From Cytobacillus firmus DS1 (lineage in GTDB: Bacteria > Bacillota > Bacilli > Bacillales > Cytobacillaceae): DNA of 64,000 nucleotides. Position 1 is the first letter of the stretch; each line of letters opens with the position of its first letter. Below the pieces are notes generated by a model, which saw nothing but the letters and a program-made list of their open reading frames with translations, searched no databases and was not told the DNA's origin. Where the stretch lies: assembly GCF_000565285.1 (NCBI RefSeq), contig NZ_APVL01000010.1, positions 62,001 through 126,000 of the forward strand. The letters are read 5' to 3'. Made by a program: the position numbers and the translations under genes. Below, in pieces: positions 16,644 through 26,029 of the stretch.

Positions 16644-18338
16644 TTATTTCTTCAAACGATATACTCTTGCCTCATATGGCTTGAGTGTCAGTTTATCAAT
16701 TTCTTCATTTTCATCTGCATTCAAGTTGGATATCAGCAGTTCCTTAGACGAAAACCGGATATGCTCCGGCAGCTTAAAGCCAGGTGTTCCATCACTGAAA
16801 TTGCAGATAACAAGCAGCTGGTCATTACCTAGAGTTCGCGTAAAAGCAAAGATCTGCTCGTCCTCTTCCATTATTAAATCGAATGTTCCATAAACTATCA
16901 CTTCATTTTGCTTTCTAAGCTGAATGAGTTTTTTATAAAAATGAAAGATGGAATCTTCATCTTTTAACACAGTTTCGGCGTTAATTTTCTCGTAATTAGG
17001 ATTCACATTGATCCATGGGGTTCCGTCTGTAAAGCCTGCATTCGGGCTGGCATCCCATTGAACAGGAGTTCTGGCATTATCCCTGCCTCTTTCATGAATG
17101 CCTTTAAAGATTTCATCATGTGTTAAGGAATCCGGTGTAAGATCACGGTAGGCATTCAATGTTTCGATATCACGGTAATCATTGATATCATTGAACTTTA
17201 CGTTTGTCATGCCGATTTCCTCGCCCTGGTAAATATATGGTGTCCCCTGCATCATATGAAGGCATGCCGCAATCATCTTACCAGAAGTTACGCGGTATTC
17301 TTCTGAATCATTTCCCCATCTGGAGATGGCGCGGGGCTGGTCATGGTTGCTCCAGTACAAACTGTTCCAGCCATCTTCTTCAAGGCCTTTTTGCCACTTG
17401 TTGAAGATCTCTTTCAAATCAGTCAATTTCCAGGGACGGGGATCCCATTTACCGTATTGCCCGTCTCCAAGGCCCACATGTTCAAAATGAAATACCATAT
17501 TTAATTCATTTCTATCCCGGCCGGTATATAGTTTTCCTTCATCAACTGTTACACCAGGCATCTCGCCAACTGTAATGGTATCATAAGGGCTAAGGGCTTC
17601 TTTGTTCATTTCCTGCAGGAACTCATGAATTCTTGGACCGTTCATATAATACCTGCTGCCGTTCCCATATTTGTGTCCTTCCCGGATCTCCCCCTGAGGA
17701 TAGCTGTTATCTTTTGAAATGAAATTGACGACATCCATACGGAATCCATCAATGCCTTTATCCAGCCAGAAGCGCATCATTTCATACACTTCATTTCGCA
17801 GAACAGGATTTTCCCAGTTCAAATCAGGCTGCTTTTTGCTGAAAAGATGCAGGTAATATTCGCCGGTTTGTTCATCATATTCCCATACACTTCCGCCAAA
17901 CGCAGCTCCCCAGTTAGTAGGAGGCTCGCCATTGTCCGTCTTTTTCCAGATATAATACTCCCGATAAGGATTATCTTTAGATTTCCGTGATTCCCTGAAC
18001 CATTCGTGTTCATCGCTTGAATGGTTGACCACGAGGTCCATCATGATTTTGATGCCGTGTTCATGGGCTTTTGCAAGCATCCCATCAAAATCTTCCATAG
18101 TTCCGAACTCATCCATAATATTGCGGTAATCTGAGATATCATAGCCATTATCATCATTAGGCGACTTGTAAACGGGGGATAGCCAGATGACATCGATTCC
18201 CAATTCGGCTAAGTATGGAATCTTTTCAGTGATTCCGTTGATATCGCCAATCCCGTCTCCATTTGAATCATTGAAGCTTCTTGGGTAGATTTGATAAATA
18301 ACGCTTTCTTTCCACCATGTTTTGTTCAATTTATACAA
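16644..18338 (-). CDS. GH13 alpha-glucosidase, oligo-1,6-glucosidase type (proximal copy)
   Basis: The 564-aa GH13 enzyme is paralogous to its neighbour. It shows GFRMDVVN, VGEMPG and YWSNHDQPR around the three catalytic acids, and QPDLNWENP. Val after the nucleophile again points to alpha-1,6 bonds. There is no signal peptide, so it acts on imported oligosaccharides. It lies 24 bp from the ABC permease gene. Two similar enzymes in one operon suggests different chain lengths or substrates such as isomaltose, panose or sucrose isomers. Confidence 0.88.
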   Translation of the reverse strand: MYKLNKTWWKESVIYQIYPRSFNDSNGDGIGDINGITEKIPYLAELGIDVIWLSPVYKSPNDDNGYDISDYRNIMDEFGTMEDFDGMLAKAHEHGIKIMMDLVVNHSSDEHEWFRESRKSKDNPYREYYIWKKTDNGEPPTNWGAAFGGSVWEYDEQTGEYYLHLFSKKQPDLNWENPVLRNEVYEMMRFWLDKGIDGFRMDVVNFISKDNSYPQGEIREGHKYGNGSRYYMNGPRIHEFLQEMNKEALSPYDTITVGEMPGVTVDEGKLYTGRDRNELNMVFHFEHVGLGDGQYGKWDPRPWKLTDLKEIFNKWQKGLEEDGWNSLYWSNHDQPRAISRWGNDSEEYRVTSGKMIAACLHMMQGTPYIYQGEEIGMTNVKFNDINDYRDIETLNAYRDLTPDSLTHDEIFKGIHERGRDNARTPVQWDASPNAGFTDGTPWINVNPNYEKINAETVLKDEDSIFHFYKKLIQLRKQNEVIVYGTFDLIMEEDEQIFAFTRTLGNDQLLVICNFSDGTPGFKLPEHIRFSSKELLISNLNADENEEIDKLTLKPYEARVYRLKK

Positions 18339-18362
18339 CTCCGATCAAAGAATAATTTATCT

Positions 18363-19184
18363 TTATTTTATTGAACCCTTCATTACACCGCTTATGATCC
18401 ATTTTTGAGCAAAGATGTAAACAATAATCATTGGCGCAAGTGCCATTAAATAGGATGCAAATGCAAGATTATAATCTGTGCTGAATTGGCCCTGGAAAAT
18501 GTACTGCACCAGCGGGAGTGTGGCCATTTCCCGGTCGCTGAGCAGGACAAGCGGAAGCATAAAGTCATTCCATGCACCAAGGCTCGTAATGATGGCAACT
18601 GTTGCATTCATTGGTGCCAGAAGCGGGAAAATGACTTTCCAGAAAACACCCCATGTAGTTGCTCCGTCCATGATAGCCGCTTCTTCCAGTTCAACTGGAA
18701 TGGCACGGATGTAGCCAATATAGATAAACACATTAAAAGAAAGGTTGAAAACGATATACAAAATGATTAATCCAACCAGGTTATCCATTCCCCATGCACT
18801 GGTCTGTTTGACAAGCGGCAGCATGATGATTGGAAAAGGAATAAACATCGCACTTAAAAAATAGAAGTATAGGAACTTATAAAACTTCTTATGAAGATTT
18901 CTGGCGATGGCATAAGATACAAGAGAATTCGTTAACACTGTAAAAATGACAACAAAAATTGTGACAAATGCACTGTTTTTAAACGCATTAAAGAAATTAG
19001 TCATTTCGATTGCCTGTGCAAAGTTGTCAAATGACCATGACTTAGGAAGAGCAAGTAAATTCCCTGCCATTTCTGGCGGTGTTTTAAACGCAATGGTAAT
19101 GGTTAAATACAGTGGAAAAAGAATGAGCAATGAACCTAAGATTAATAGAGTGGTCACAAGCCAGCTCGTTTTTTTGCGATTCAT
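18363..19184 (-). CDS. Sugar ABC transporter permease, MalG-like
   Basis: This 273-aa inner-membrane permease has six hydrophobic segments. The EAA loop contacting the ATPase is visible as LEEAAIMDGATTWGVFWKVIFPLLAP. It overlaps the upstream permease gene by one base (19184). CUT1-type transporters work with a shared ATPase (MsmX in Bacillus), and indeed no ATPase gene is present here. Substrate is inferred from the glucosidases to be an alpha-glucoside oligosaccharide. Confidence 0.9.
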   Translation of the reverse strand: MNRKKTSWLVTTLLILGSLLILFPLYLTITIAFKTPPEMAGNLLALPKSWSFDNFAQAIEMTNFFNAFKNSAFVTIFVVIFTVLTNSLVSYAIARNLHKKFYKFLYFYFLSAMFIPFPIIMLPLVKQTSAWGMDNLVGLIILYIVFNLSFNVFIYIGYIRAIPVELEEAAIMDGATTWGVFWKVIFPLLAPMNATVAIITSLGAWNDFMLPLVLLSDREMATLPLVQYIFQGQFSTDYNLAFASYLMALAPMIIVYIFAQKWIISGVMKGSIK

Positions 19185-20047
19185 TAGTTTTCCACCTCTC
19201 TTTTATTTAAGAATTTCAGCTGAATAACAGAAAAGACGATGATGACGATGAAGTATATGACCGCATTGGCTGACTGATAGGCAAACTCGCCGCCTTCAAA
19301 TCCTCCCCGGTAAATAAGCAGGGATATCGATTCGGTTGACTTTCCCGGGCCCCCGCCAGTCAGCGCAACGATCTGATCGAACACCATCAGAAAGTTCTTC
19401 AAAGATAGCACCATATTAATGGTGAAAAAAGGTGCTATAAGCGGAAACGTAATTTTCCAGAACTTTGTCCAGACACCTGCACCATCAATACTCGCTGCTT
19501 CATACAAATCCTCAGAAATCGTTACTAGCCCAGCAAGGTACAAAATGGTATTAAAGGATACAGCTTGCCAAACGGCTACAATGACAATCCCGATCCATGC
19601 AAGATCCGGATTTCCAAGAATATTACGTGTCAGAAATTCCCATCCGAATGCATCGCCAATCTGCGGCAGGAAATGAGCAAATATAAAATTAAAGATAAAG
19701 CCGACAATCAAGATACTCAGAATGTAAGGCAGGAAGTAGATTGCCCGAAGCGTTTTGTGAAACTTTATCTTGGAATTAAGCCCGATGGCCACAAGAAGGC
19801 TTATGATATTGACCAAAATGGTCGCAACAATGGCAAATTTAAAAGTAAATAAGTAAGCATCCCCTGCCCGTTCATCTTTAAAAACGTTCAGGTAGTTTTT
19901 TAATCCTACAAAATTCCAATCTCCATACCCTTTCCAATCCGTAAAGCTGTAAAAAATCCCCTGCAAAGCGGGAAAGCTGTGGAAAATGAAGAAAAGAAGG
20001 AAAGCGGGTATGGTGATGATGAGAAACACACTGTTTTTCTTTTTCAT
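19184..20047 (-). CDS. Sugar ABC transporter permease, MalF-like
   Basis: The first permease of the CUT1 pair has 287 aa and six membrane segments. Its EAA loop reads LYEAASIDGAGVWTKFWKITFPLIAP. It is followed without a gap by the second permease. A 12-bp intercistronic hairpin separates it from the binding protein gene, which normally lets the receptor be made in excess. Confidence 0.9.
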   Translation of the reverse strand: MKKKNSVFLIITIPAFLLFFIFHSFPALQGIFYSFTDWKGYGDWNFVGLKNYLNVFKDERAGDAYLFTFKFAIVATILVNIISLLVAIGLNSKIKFHKTLRAIYFLPYILSILIVGFIFNFIFAHFLPQIGDAFGWEFLTRNILGNPDLAWIGIVIVAVWQAVSFNTILYLAGLVTISEDLYEAASIDGAGVWTKFWKITFPLIAPFFTINMVLSLKNFLMVFDQIVALTGGGPGKSTESISLLIYRGGFEGGEFAYQSANAVIYFIVIIVFSVIQLKFLNKREVEN

Positions 20048-20068
20048 AACGACAACTCCTTTTTAGAA

Positions 20069-20097
20069 GGCCAGGAAATCCATGAGATTCCCTGGCC
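20069..20097 (-). other. Intercistronic mRNA hairpin between binding protein and permease genes
   Basis: A 12-bp stem (20069-20080 with 20086-20097, including wobble pairs) has no following T run. Such stems stabilise upstream mRNA and raise the binding-protein to permease ratio. Confidence 0.6.
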
Positions 20098-20105
20098 CGA
20101 TGCCT

Positions 20106-21338
20106 TTAACGGTTTTGAACTTTCTCCCACTCGCTGTCCATTTTCTTCAGGAATTTTTCTTTATCTTTCTTGATCAGGAATTCCTGAACAAGGTTTTCAG
20201 CTCCCATGCCCGCAGGGTAATAGTGATCAGGGAAGCTTGTGATGGTGCCATTTTCAAAGTTAGCTTTGATTCCTTCAAACACCGGATCTTCCTGATATAC
20301 TCCTTCAATGGCTGAGAAAGCTTTTTGCTCGTCAATATACTTTTGAGCTGTGTCTTGATTCATCATGAATTCAGCAAATTTCATCGCTTCTTCTTTATGC
20401 TCAGTCTCTTTGCTGACGGCTAAAAGAACATCTACACCAGAAACAAGTTTGTTTTGTGCAGGATCGTTTGTTACAGGCATTGGGAATACTCCAAGTTCCA
20501 TGTCCGGATTAGCTTTAAGAATTTCAGGGATTGCCCAGTTTCCCTGCAGGTAGAAAACAGATTTGCCAGCAGCAAATGCATTGTTTCCATCCCCGTAAGC
20601 GACACCCATATTGTCCTTGTGGCCATACTGAACTAATGCAGCCATCTTGTCTGCAACTTCATCATACTTATCCGTGAAAGATGTTTCCCCTGCGCTTTTC
20701 TTTTCAGCAAAATCTTCACCCGCTACATTAGCGCCAAGTGAGTTCCATGCAATCATGCCTGTCCAGGCATCTTTTAATGTAAAGTAGATTGGTGTGTCGC
20801 CGGCAGCTTTCACCTTTTCAAGGCTGGCAATGAATTCATCCCAAGTAGTTGGGACTTCGAGGCCGTGTTCTTCAAACTTCGCTTTGTTGTAGATTACAGC
20901 ATTTGCATTTGTAGCATACGGAAGACCGAAAGTGCCTTCTTCTTCTGGACCAACCAGACGATTGATCATGTCGATATAGGATGGCTGTACTGTTTTGGCT
21001 AAATCAGTCCCTGAAAAATCCTCAAGAACGCCTGCACGGCCAAGCTCGCCGTATGTAGCATTACCAGCGATAGACATGATGTCAGGAAGATCATTTTTGG
21101 TCAGACGTGTTTTCAAAACTGTTTCTGCTTCCGGCGGTGCATCCAATTTGATCTTAATATCCGGATTTTCCGCTTCAAATTCTTTAATCAATCCTTTGTA
21201 GGTTTCGATGCTTTCAGATTTATTGGAGAACAGCTCAAGCGTTACTTTTCCGTCATCTGCACTATCAGATGAACATCCAGCCATTAAAGACGCTCCTAAA
21301 GTTATTGCCATTACACCTGCAGTCATTTTTTTAAACAT
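20106..21338 (-). CDS. Sugar ABC transporter solute-binding lipoprotein
   Basis: The 410-aa cluster-1 family extracellular binding protein has a lipoprotein signal peptide ending in LMAGC (C21 or so). MalE-like features are the LELFSNKSE start of the mature domain and VDVLLAVSKETEHKEEAMKFAEFMMN in the hinge-distal lobe. It is the first gene of the transport operon, with a 24-bp LacI operator palindrome 31 bp upstream of its start. Ligand is likely an alpha-glucoside oligosaccharide. Confidence 0.9.
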   Translation of the reverse strand: MFKKMTAGVMAITLGASLMAGCSSDSADDGKVTLELFSNKSESIETYKGLIKEFEAENPDIKIKLDAPPEAETVLKTRLTKNDLPDIMSIAGNATYGELGRAGVLEDFSGTDLAKTVQPSYIDMINRLVGPEEEGTFGLPYATNANAVIYNKAKFEEHGLEVPTTWDEFIASLEKVKAAGDTPIYFTLKDAWTGMIAWNSLGANVAGEDFAEKKSAGETSFTDKYDEVADKMAALVQYGHKDNMGVAYGDGNNAFAAGKSVFYLQGNWAIPEILKANPDMELGVFPMPVTNDPAQNKLVSGVDVLLAVSKETEHKEEAMKFAEFMMNQDTAQKYIDEQKAFSAIEGVYQEDPVFEGIKANFENGTITSFPDHYYPAGMGAENLVQEFLIKKDKEKFLKKMDSEWEKVQNR

Positions 21339-21369
21339 GGTATATCCCCCTATTTGATTTTTATAGTAA

Positions 21370-21393
21370 ATTTACGTAAACGTTTACGTAAAT
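21370..21393. promoter_or_regulatory. LacI-family operator, 24-bp perfect palindrome
   Basis: Perfect symmetry around AACG|TT at 21381 (core GTAAACGTTTAC). The central CG with AAACGTTT flanks is the classic LacI/GalR signature. It lies between lacI and the binding-protein gene, where it would repress the transport/glucosidase operon. Confidence 0.85.
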
Positions 21394-21414
21394 AACCTGA
21401 GAAAAAGAGAGTTA

Positions 21415-22422
21415 TTATTTTCTCTCCTTCACACTCATTCTTTCAATAATTTTATGCGGCATTATCCGGCTTTCCGGAGTTTCGCCTGTTTCTAAAATGG
21501 AAAAAAGCATTTCTGCAGCAGCTTCACCCATTTTTGCAAGAGGCTGTCCTACTGTTGTTAAAGGCGGGATGGACATTTCAGCAAGATTCAAATTATCATA
21601 CCCTATTACAGAAATTTCGTCTGGGACCCTTATTCCCATCTGATAAGCTGCCGATAAGGCACCTATAGCCATTTCATCACTTGCTGCAAATATGGCCGTT
21701 ACATCCGGAAACTGTCTGACAAGACTTTTCAGGCCCTCAACCCCATCAGAAAATGTAAATCCCCTGCTGAACACAATATTTTTGGAATCCAGATGTATGT
21801 TACAATCTGACAGAGCTTTCTGAAAGCCCTCGATTCTCGGAATTCCCGCAATGATATCATCCTTGTTCCCGCTTATCATTCCAATTCTGGTATGACCCTT
21901 GTCGATTAAATGCTTAGCTGCTGCATATGCTGCATGAAAATCGTTAACTTTTACAAAAGGCACCGGGTATGCATAGGACTCAGTCGAAAGCAAAATCATC
22001 GGCATGCTGGTTTTTGTTACAAATCGATAATATTCTTCTTTTAATATTTCACTTGCGAAAATGATTCCGTCTACCCTTTTTTCGATAAGCAGCTGGAGAT
22101 ATTTCATCGTTTTTTCGCCATTTGATTCTGTGTGACATACAATCACACTGGAACCGTTATCATTTGCTGCCTTTTCAATGCCATCCAGCAGATCGGTAAC
22201 CAGTGAACTCGATAGTTTTGGGAAAAGCACCCCTATCGTATGGGTTCTTTTATTAATTAATCCCCTTGCCACTGCATTTGGCTGATAGCCCAGTTCTTCA
22301 ATCACTCTAAGAACCTTGAATTTTGTTTTTTCCGAATAACCTCCCTGGCCATTTAAGATCCTGGAGACTGTTGCAATAGAGACATTTGCCTTCTTGGCAA
22401 CATCTTTGATGGTATAGGACAT
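21415..22422 (-). CDS. LacI/GalR-family repressor of the sugar operon
   Basis: The 335-aa repressor has an N-terminal helix-turn-helix (TIKDVAKKANVSIATVSRILNG) with the hinge QPNAVARGL, followed by a periplasmic-binding-protein-like sugar domain (GYDNLNLAEMSIPPLTTVGQP). It is encoded just upstream of the binding protein on the same strand. Operators lie on both sides of the gene (21370-21393 and 22455-22475), so it should repress itself and the operon until an oligosaccharide binds. Confidence 0.92.
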   Translation of the reverse strand: MSYTIKDVAKKANVSIATVSRILNGQGGYSEKTKFKVLRVIEELGYQPNAVARGLINKRTHTIGVLFPKLSSSLVTDLLDGIEKAANDNGSSVIVCHTESNGEKTMKYLQLLIEKRVDGIIFASEILKEEYYRFVTKTSMPMILLSTESYAYPVPFVKVNDFHAAYAAAKHLIDKGHTRIGMISGNKDDIIAGIPRIEGFQKALSDCNIHLDSKNIVFSRGFTFSDGVEGLKSLVRQFPDVTAIFAASDEMAIGALSAAYQMGIRVPDEISVIGYDNLNLAEMSIPPLTTVGQPLAKMGEAAAEMLFSILETGETPESRIMPHKIIERMSVKERK

Positions 22423-22454
22423 ATCCCACCTGCTTTAAGTTGCTGTATAATTTT

Positions 22455-22475
22455 GTTACGAAAACGTTTACGTTG
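22455..22475. promoter_or_regulatory. LacI-family operator upstream of the repressor gene
   Basis: GTTACGAAAACGTTTACGTTG contains the same AAACGTTTACGT core as the downstream operator, with a degenerate left arm. It supports autoregulation. Confidence 0.75.
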
Positions 22476-22551
22476 TAATATTAACACGATATGTAAGCCT
22501 TTTCAATATTTTTTAATGAATTTTTTAAAATTTGTATATACATCAAGGCAT

Positions 22552-22577
22552 TGAAAAAAGAGCCTAAAAAGGCTCAA
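22552..22577 (-). terminator. Terminator of the hemD-like gene
   Basis: Stem GAGCC/GGCTC is followed by TTTTTT on the minus strand. Confidence 0.8.
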
Positions 22578-22616
22578 TGATAAATTCTGCACTGCTGCAC
22601 TATATATGTTTAAGCA

Positions 22617-23435
22617 TTAGTCCTTAAATTCTTCTTCCGCATAGAAACGGGCTAATTCAATTACCGCACTGCCAATCCTTTCGGCTTCCGGAAAAATGAC
22701 TCTTGCAATCCCTTCTTCATGTAAAGCTTGTGCAGTTACTTTTCCAACCGATAACGCCACAGCCTGTTCAGAAAAACAGGTTTTCAATTGTTCTTCTGCA
22801 TTCTTTTTCCGAGCGAAGCTGAATAAATTCCGTACTTGTGGAGTGCTTGTGAAAAATACTGAATCGAGCTCCCCGTCAAGGATCTCTGACAGCAGCAGAT
22901 CCATCACTTTTTCATCCGGAGGAATATGGGTATATGGAAGAATTTCTTCATAGTCCGCCTGGTTATCTTCCAGCCATTGTTTAAGGTGCGGTGCAGGGTC
23001 CCCGTGAAGCTGCAGAGCTACTTTCAAGCCTTTTAGAGAATGTGCTGAGAGCTCTCGAAGTAAGCCTGCCATACTTCCGTCATCATCCCGAACTGCAGGT
23101 ATGATATCAAGCTTTTTCAGCATGTTGGCGGTTTTGTATCCCCTTGCAGCAATTTTTGCTTTTTGCAGGCTGTTGACCAGGGCATCACTCCTATTCATTT
23201 CAAGAGCAGTTTGATAAATGGTTTCCACACCGATTCCAGTCGTAAAAATAATCCAATCGAAGTTGCACTCAGTTATCATTTCTACATGATACTGGAGTTT
23301 TTCATCTTTGAGCAGTGCTGTTCCCTGAGCGGACCTGCTGACTGCAACCCCACCCTGATTCTCCACCAACTTACTGATATCTTCTATTTTTCGTGAACCT
23401 AAAAGTGCAATTTTTTTGCCGGCAAGCTTTTTCAT
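22617..23435 (-). CDS. Uroporphyrinogen-III synthase family protein
   Basis: The 272-aa HemD-type two-lobed protein cyclises hydroxymethylbilane to uroporphyrinogen III. Family features are GKKIALLGSRKI at the start, FTTGIGVETIY in lobe one and FTSTPQVRNLF with ALSVGKVTAQAL in lobe two. It is alone rather than in a hem operon, with its own terminator. In Bacillaceae such extra copies often serve sirohaem/nitrite metabolism; whether this is the main enzyme or a second copy cannot be told here. Confidence 0.8.
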   Translation of the reverse strand: MKKLAGKKIALLGSRKIEDISKLVENQGGVAVSRSAQGTALLKDEKLQYHVEMITECNFDWIIFTTGIGVETIYQTALEMNRSDALVNSLQKAKIAARGYKTANMLKKLDIIPAVRDDDGSMAGLLRELSAHSLKGLKVALQLHGDPAPHLKQWLEDNQADYEEILPYTHIPPDEKVMDLLLSEILDGELDSVFFTSTPQVRNLFSFARKKNAEEQLKTCFSEQAVALSVGKVTAQALHEEGIARVIFPEAERIGSAVIELARFYAEEEFKD

Positions 23436-23576
23436 TTTACTCCCCCTCGGTATGTATCTCCTTATGTATCATTATAAAATATTAATGACATTAGAACAGT
23501 TATTAAGCACTTTAATTTATGATATGTTACTTTTGTCCAGTGATTTTGTTTATCTTGGATTTAAAAAAATGCCATT

Positions 23577-23611
23577 AAAAAACTGCCTGCAGGATCTCCC
23601 GCAGGCAGTTC
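23577..23611 (-). terminator. Terminator of the LTA synthase gene
   Basis: A perfect 10-bp stem AACTGCCTGC/GCAGGCAGTT is followed by T residues on the minus strand. It abuts the stop codon. Confidence 0.9.
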
Positions 23612-23614
23612 AAA

Positions 23615-25618
23615 TTATTTATCAACTGGTTCAGTTTCAGACATTTCTTCAGTTTCTTGGTTCTTCTTGTTTACCCCATTGCTTTCCGCTTTGTAATCGT
23701 ATTTTGAACGGTCAACCGGTTCGAAGTTTTCCGGTGTGTAAAAGCGTAGAAGATCTCCGTTTACAACTTTATCTGATAGTGCCAATTTCTGTTCAGCACT
23801 TTCCTGAAGTTTTTTCGCTTCTTCAAAACGGCTTTCATCCAGCAGTTCACCAGTTGTTGAGTCATAGAACTTGCCATCAACCGATGAAATGGTTGGACTC
23901 ATGAAGTCTCCGTTACGGAATGGAACAAGATCATCATGATTTTCTGAAAATAAGTCTGTACCGAATTGCAGATACTGTTTAGTATCAATGCCAAGCAAGT
24001 GCATCAATGTTGGCATCAGGTCGATTTGACCGCCAAATTCATGGTTTACTCCGCCTTCCATGCCAGGTACGCGGATGAATAGAGGAACACGCTGCAGACC
24101 GGCACTATCGAACGGTGTAATTTCCTTGCCAAGCACTTTTTCCATTGCTTTATTATGATTTTTGGAAATTCCATAATGGTCACCATACATGACAATTACT
24201 GAGTTCTCATACAGGCCGGATGCCTTAAGCTGTTCAAAGAACTGTTTAAGCGCTTCGTCAGCATAACGGGCTGTCTGGAAGTAATTATCAACTGATTTGT
24301 CTCCTGTAGTATGGGGCTCAATTGTCGCCATCTCCTGATCCATATGATAGGGATAGTGATGGGACACAGTAATAAATTTAGAATAGAACGGCTGCTTCAG
24401 TGACTCCAGGTACGGCATGGATTGTTCAAAGAACGGCTTATCCATTAGACCGTAGTCAGCCATGTTTTCAGGTTTTAAATCATAGTAATCTGCGTCGAAA
24501 AAGTTATCATATCCAAATGATTTATAAATTTCGTTACGGTTCCAGAAGCTTCCGGAGTTGCCGTGGAAGACTGCAGAACTATATCCTTTATCCTTCAGAA
24601 TTGCCGGCGCCGCATTGTACGTATTCATGCCTTTTGTTGTAAAGGCAGATCCCTGCGGCAATCCATATAGGGAGTTTTCAAGGATAAACTCAGCATCTGC
24701 TGTTTTACCTTGTGCAGTCTGATGGAAGAAGTTATCAAAATACGTGGTATTTTCTTCTTCTATCAGCGAGTTCAGGAATGGTGTTACTTCTTCACCATGC
24801 AGTTCATAATTCATTAAGAATGTCTGAATGGATTCAAGGTGAAGGTAGATCACATTCATGCCTTCGGCTTTTCCAAAATACTTCGGATTCGGCTCAGCAT
24901 AATTCGATTTCGTAAAGTTTATGACTTCGGTTGTATCACTGCTATCCGCCATGACTCTTTGTGCGGATGCCTTTGTGCTTTGCACTGCATCATAGATCGT
25001 ATAATTGTACATGCCTAAATATTTCACAATATAGTTACGGTCAAATCCTCTTGTCAAAAGCTCAGGGCGGTCTGTTTCAGCCAGGCCCAGATTAGCAAAG
25101 GAAATGGCAAGCGACGCATAAATTAAGGCTGCTGATCTGCGGCGCGTCAAATCCTTTGTTTCGATTTTTACGGCTTTAAAAATAAGCAAGCCGGCAAGCA
25201 CGATGAAATCAAGGAAGAAAAAGATATCAGTTGGCTTCAATAGTGAGCTGATGCTTCCGCTGACATCACCGAAGTTCTGTGTCTGCGTCAAGGTCGGAAG
25301 TGTAATAAAGTCATTAAAGAAACGATAGTATACTGCATTTGCAAACAGCAGGAACGATAGAAGTAAATACATAACCATCAAGGCGATATATTTCCTTCTG
25401 CCCTTAAAAAAGAATGCAATTCCTAAAAAGAGCAATGAAGACCCAAGCGGGTTAATGAATAAAAGGAACTGCTGCAAGGCACTTTCAATGCCTAAATTAA
25501 ATTGTGTCATTTGAGTAATATACGTTTTCATCCAGAGCAGAAATACTGCTAAAAAGAAAAAGCCTATATATTTATTCAATATATCCTGACTTTTATGAAG
25601 TAAAGTATTCAAGATCAT
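23615..25618 (-). CDS. Lipoteichoic acid synthase family glycerophosphotransferase
   Basis: The 667-aa polytopic membrane enzyme has five N-terminal helices and an extracellular sulfatase-like domain. The nucleophile threonine is in HQTAQGKTADAEF; FHGNSGSFWNR and MYGDHYGISKNHN carry further metal and substrate residues. LtaS-type enzymes transfer glycerol phosphate from phosphatidylglycerol to growing lipoteichoic acid. GGCAGGTG before the ATG at 25618 decides the start. Bacillus has several paralogues (LtaS, YfnI, YqgS, YvgJ); I cannot say which this matches. Confidence 0.9.
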   Translation of the reverse strand: MILNTLLHKSQDILNKYIGFFFLAVFLLWMKTYITQMTQFNLGIESALQQFLLFINPLGSSLLFLGIAFFFKGRRKYIALMVMYLLLSFLLFANAVYYRFFNDFITLPTLTQTQNFGDVSGSISSLLKPTDIFFFLDFIVLAGLLIFKAVKIETKDLTRRRSAALIYASLAISFANLGLAETDRPELLTRGFDRNYIVKYLGMYNYTIYDAVQSTKASAQRVMADSSDTTEVINFTKSNYAEPNPKYFGKAEGMNVIYLHLESIQTFLMNYELHGEEVTPFLNSLIEEENTTYFDNFFHQTAQGKTADAEFILENSLYGLPQGSAFTTKGMNTYNAAPAILKDKGYSSAVFHGNSGSFWNRNEIYKSFGYDNFFDADYYDLKPENMADYGLMDKPFFEQSMPYLESLKQPFYSKFITVSHHYPYHMDQEMATIEPHTTGDKSVDNYFQTARYADEALKQFFEQLKASGLYENSVIVMYGDHYGISKNHNKAMEKVLGKEITPFDSAGLQRVPLFIRVPGMEGGVNHEFGGQIDLMPTLMHLLGIDTKQYLQFGTDLFSENHDDLVPFRNGDFMSPTISSVDGKFYDSTTGELLDESRFEEAKKLQESAEQKLALSDKVVNGDLLRFYTPENFEPVDRSKYDYKAESNGVNKKNQETEEMSETEPVDK

Positions 25619-25636
25619 ACACCTGCCTTCTAGCAC

Positions 25637-26029
25637 ATTATTGTAACATATTTCGCTAGTAATTTAAAAATTTAACGTTGGCAATCAGCCTAATTATTAG
25701 TTTACCTGAAAAATATTAATAATCTATGAACAGGCAAAAAAGCACTGCACAAGAATATAACTATACTCGCATTTAAAAAAATGTCAAGCATGTCCAGATA
25801 TACTGCTCTTTAATGACATTAAAAACTGAGTTTCCTGTTCACAGCCTAAGCTGACTTTTGAACATTAATTAATACTGCACGTCTATATAGACGAATGAAA
25901 TACAATTTGGTTTCACTTTTTATATAAAAACTTATCAATCTATAATTTTCCAGGGAAGGAGAAAAATCAGACAACAGCCAATATATATGAAGAATAGTAA
26001 ACAATTATACATAAAGGCGGAATATTTTC
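25637..26029. other. Divergent intergenic region, nothing specific seen
   Basis: AT-rich DNA of about 390 bp lies between the LTA synthase and serine hydrolase genes. I see no open frame, convincing dyad or RNA-like structure. It presumably holds the two divergent promoters. AAGGCGGAAT before 26030 is the ribosome binding site of the next gene. Confidence 0.5.

Noticed and set aside
23416..23904. Plus-strand open frame of 162 codons
   Set aside because: It is the antisense of the LTA synthase end and a terminator region, with no ribosome binding site.
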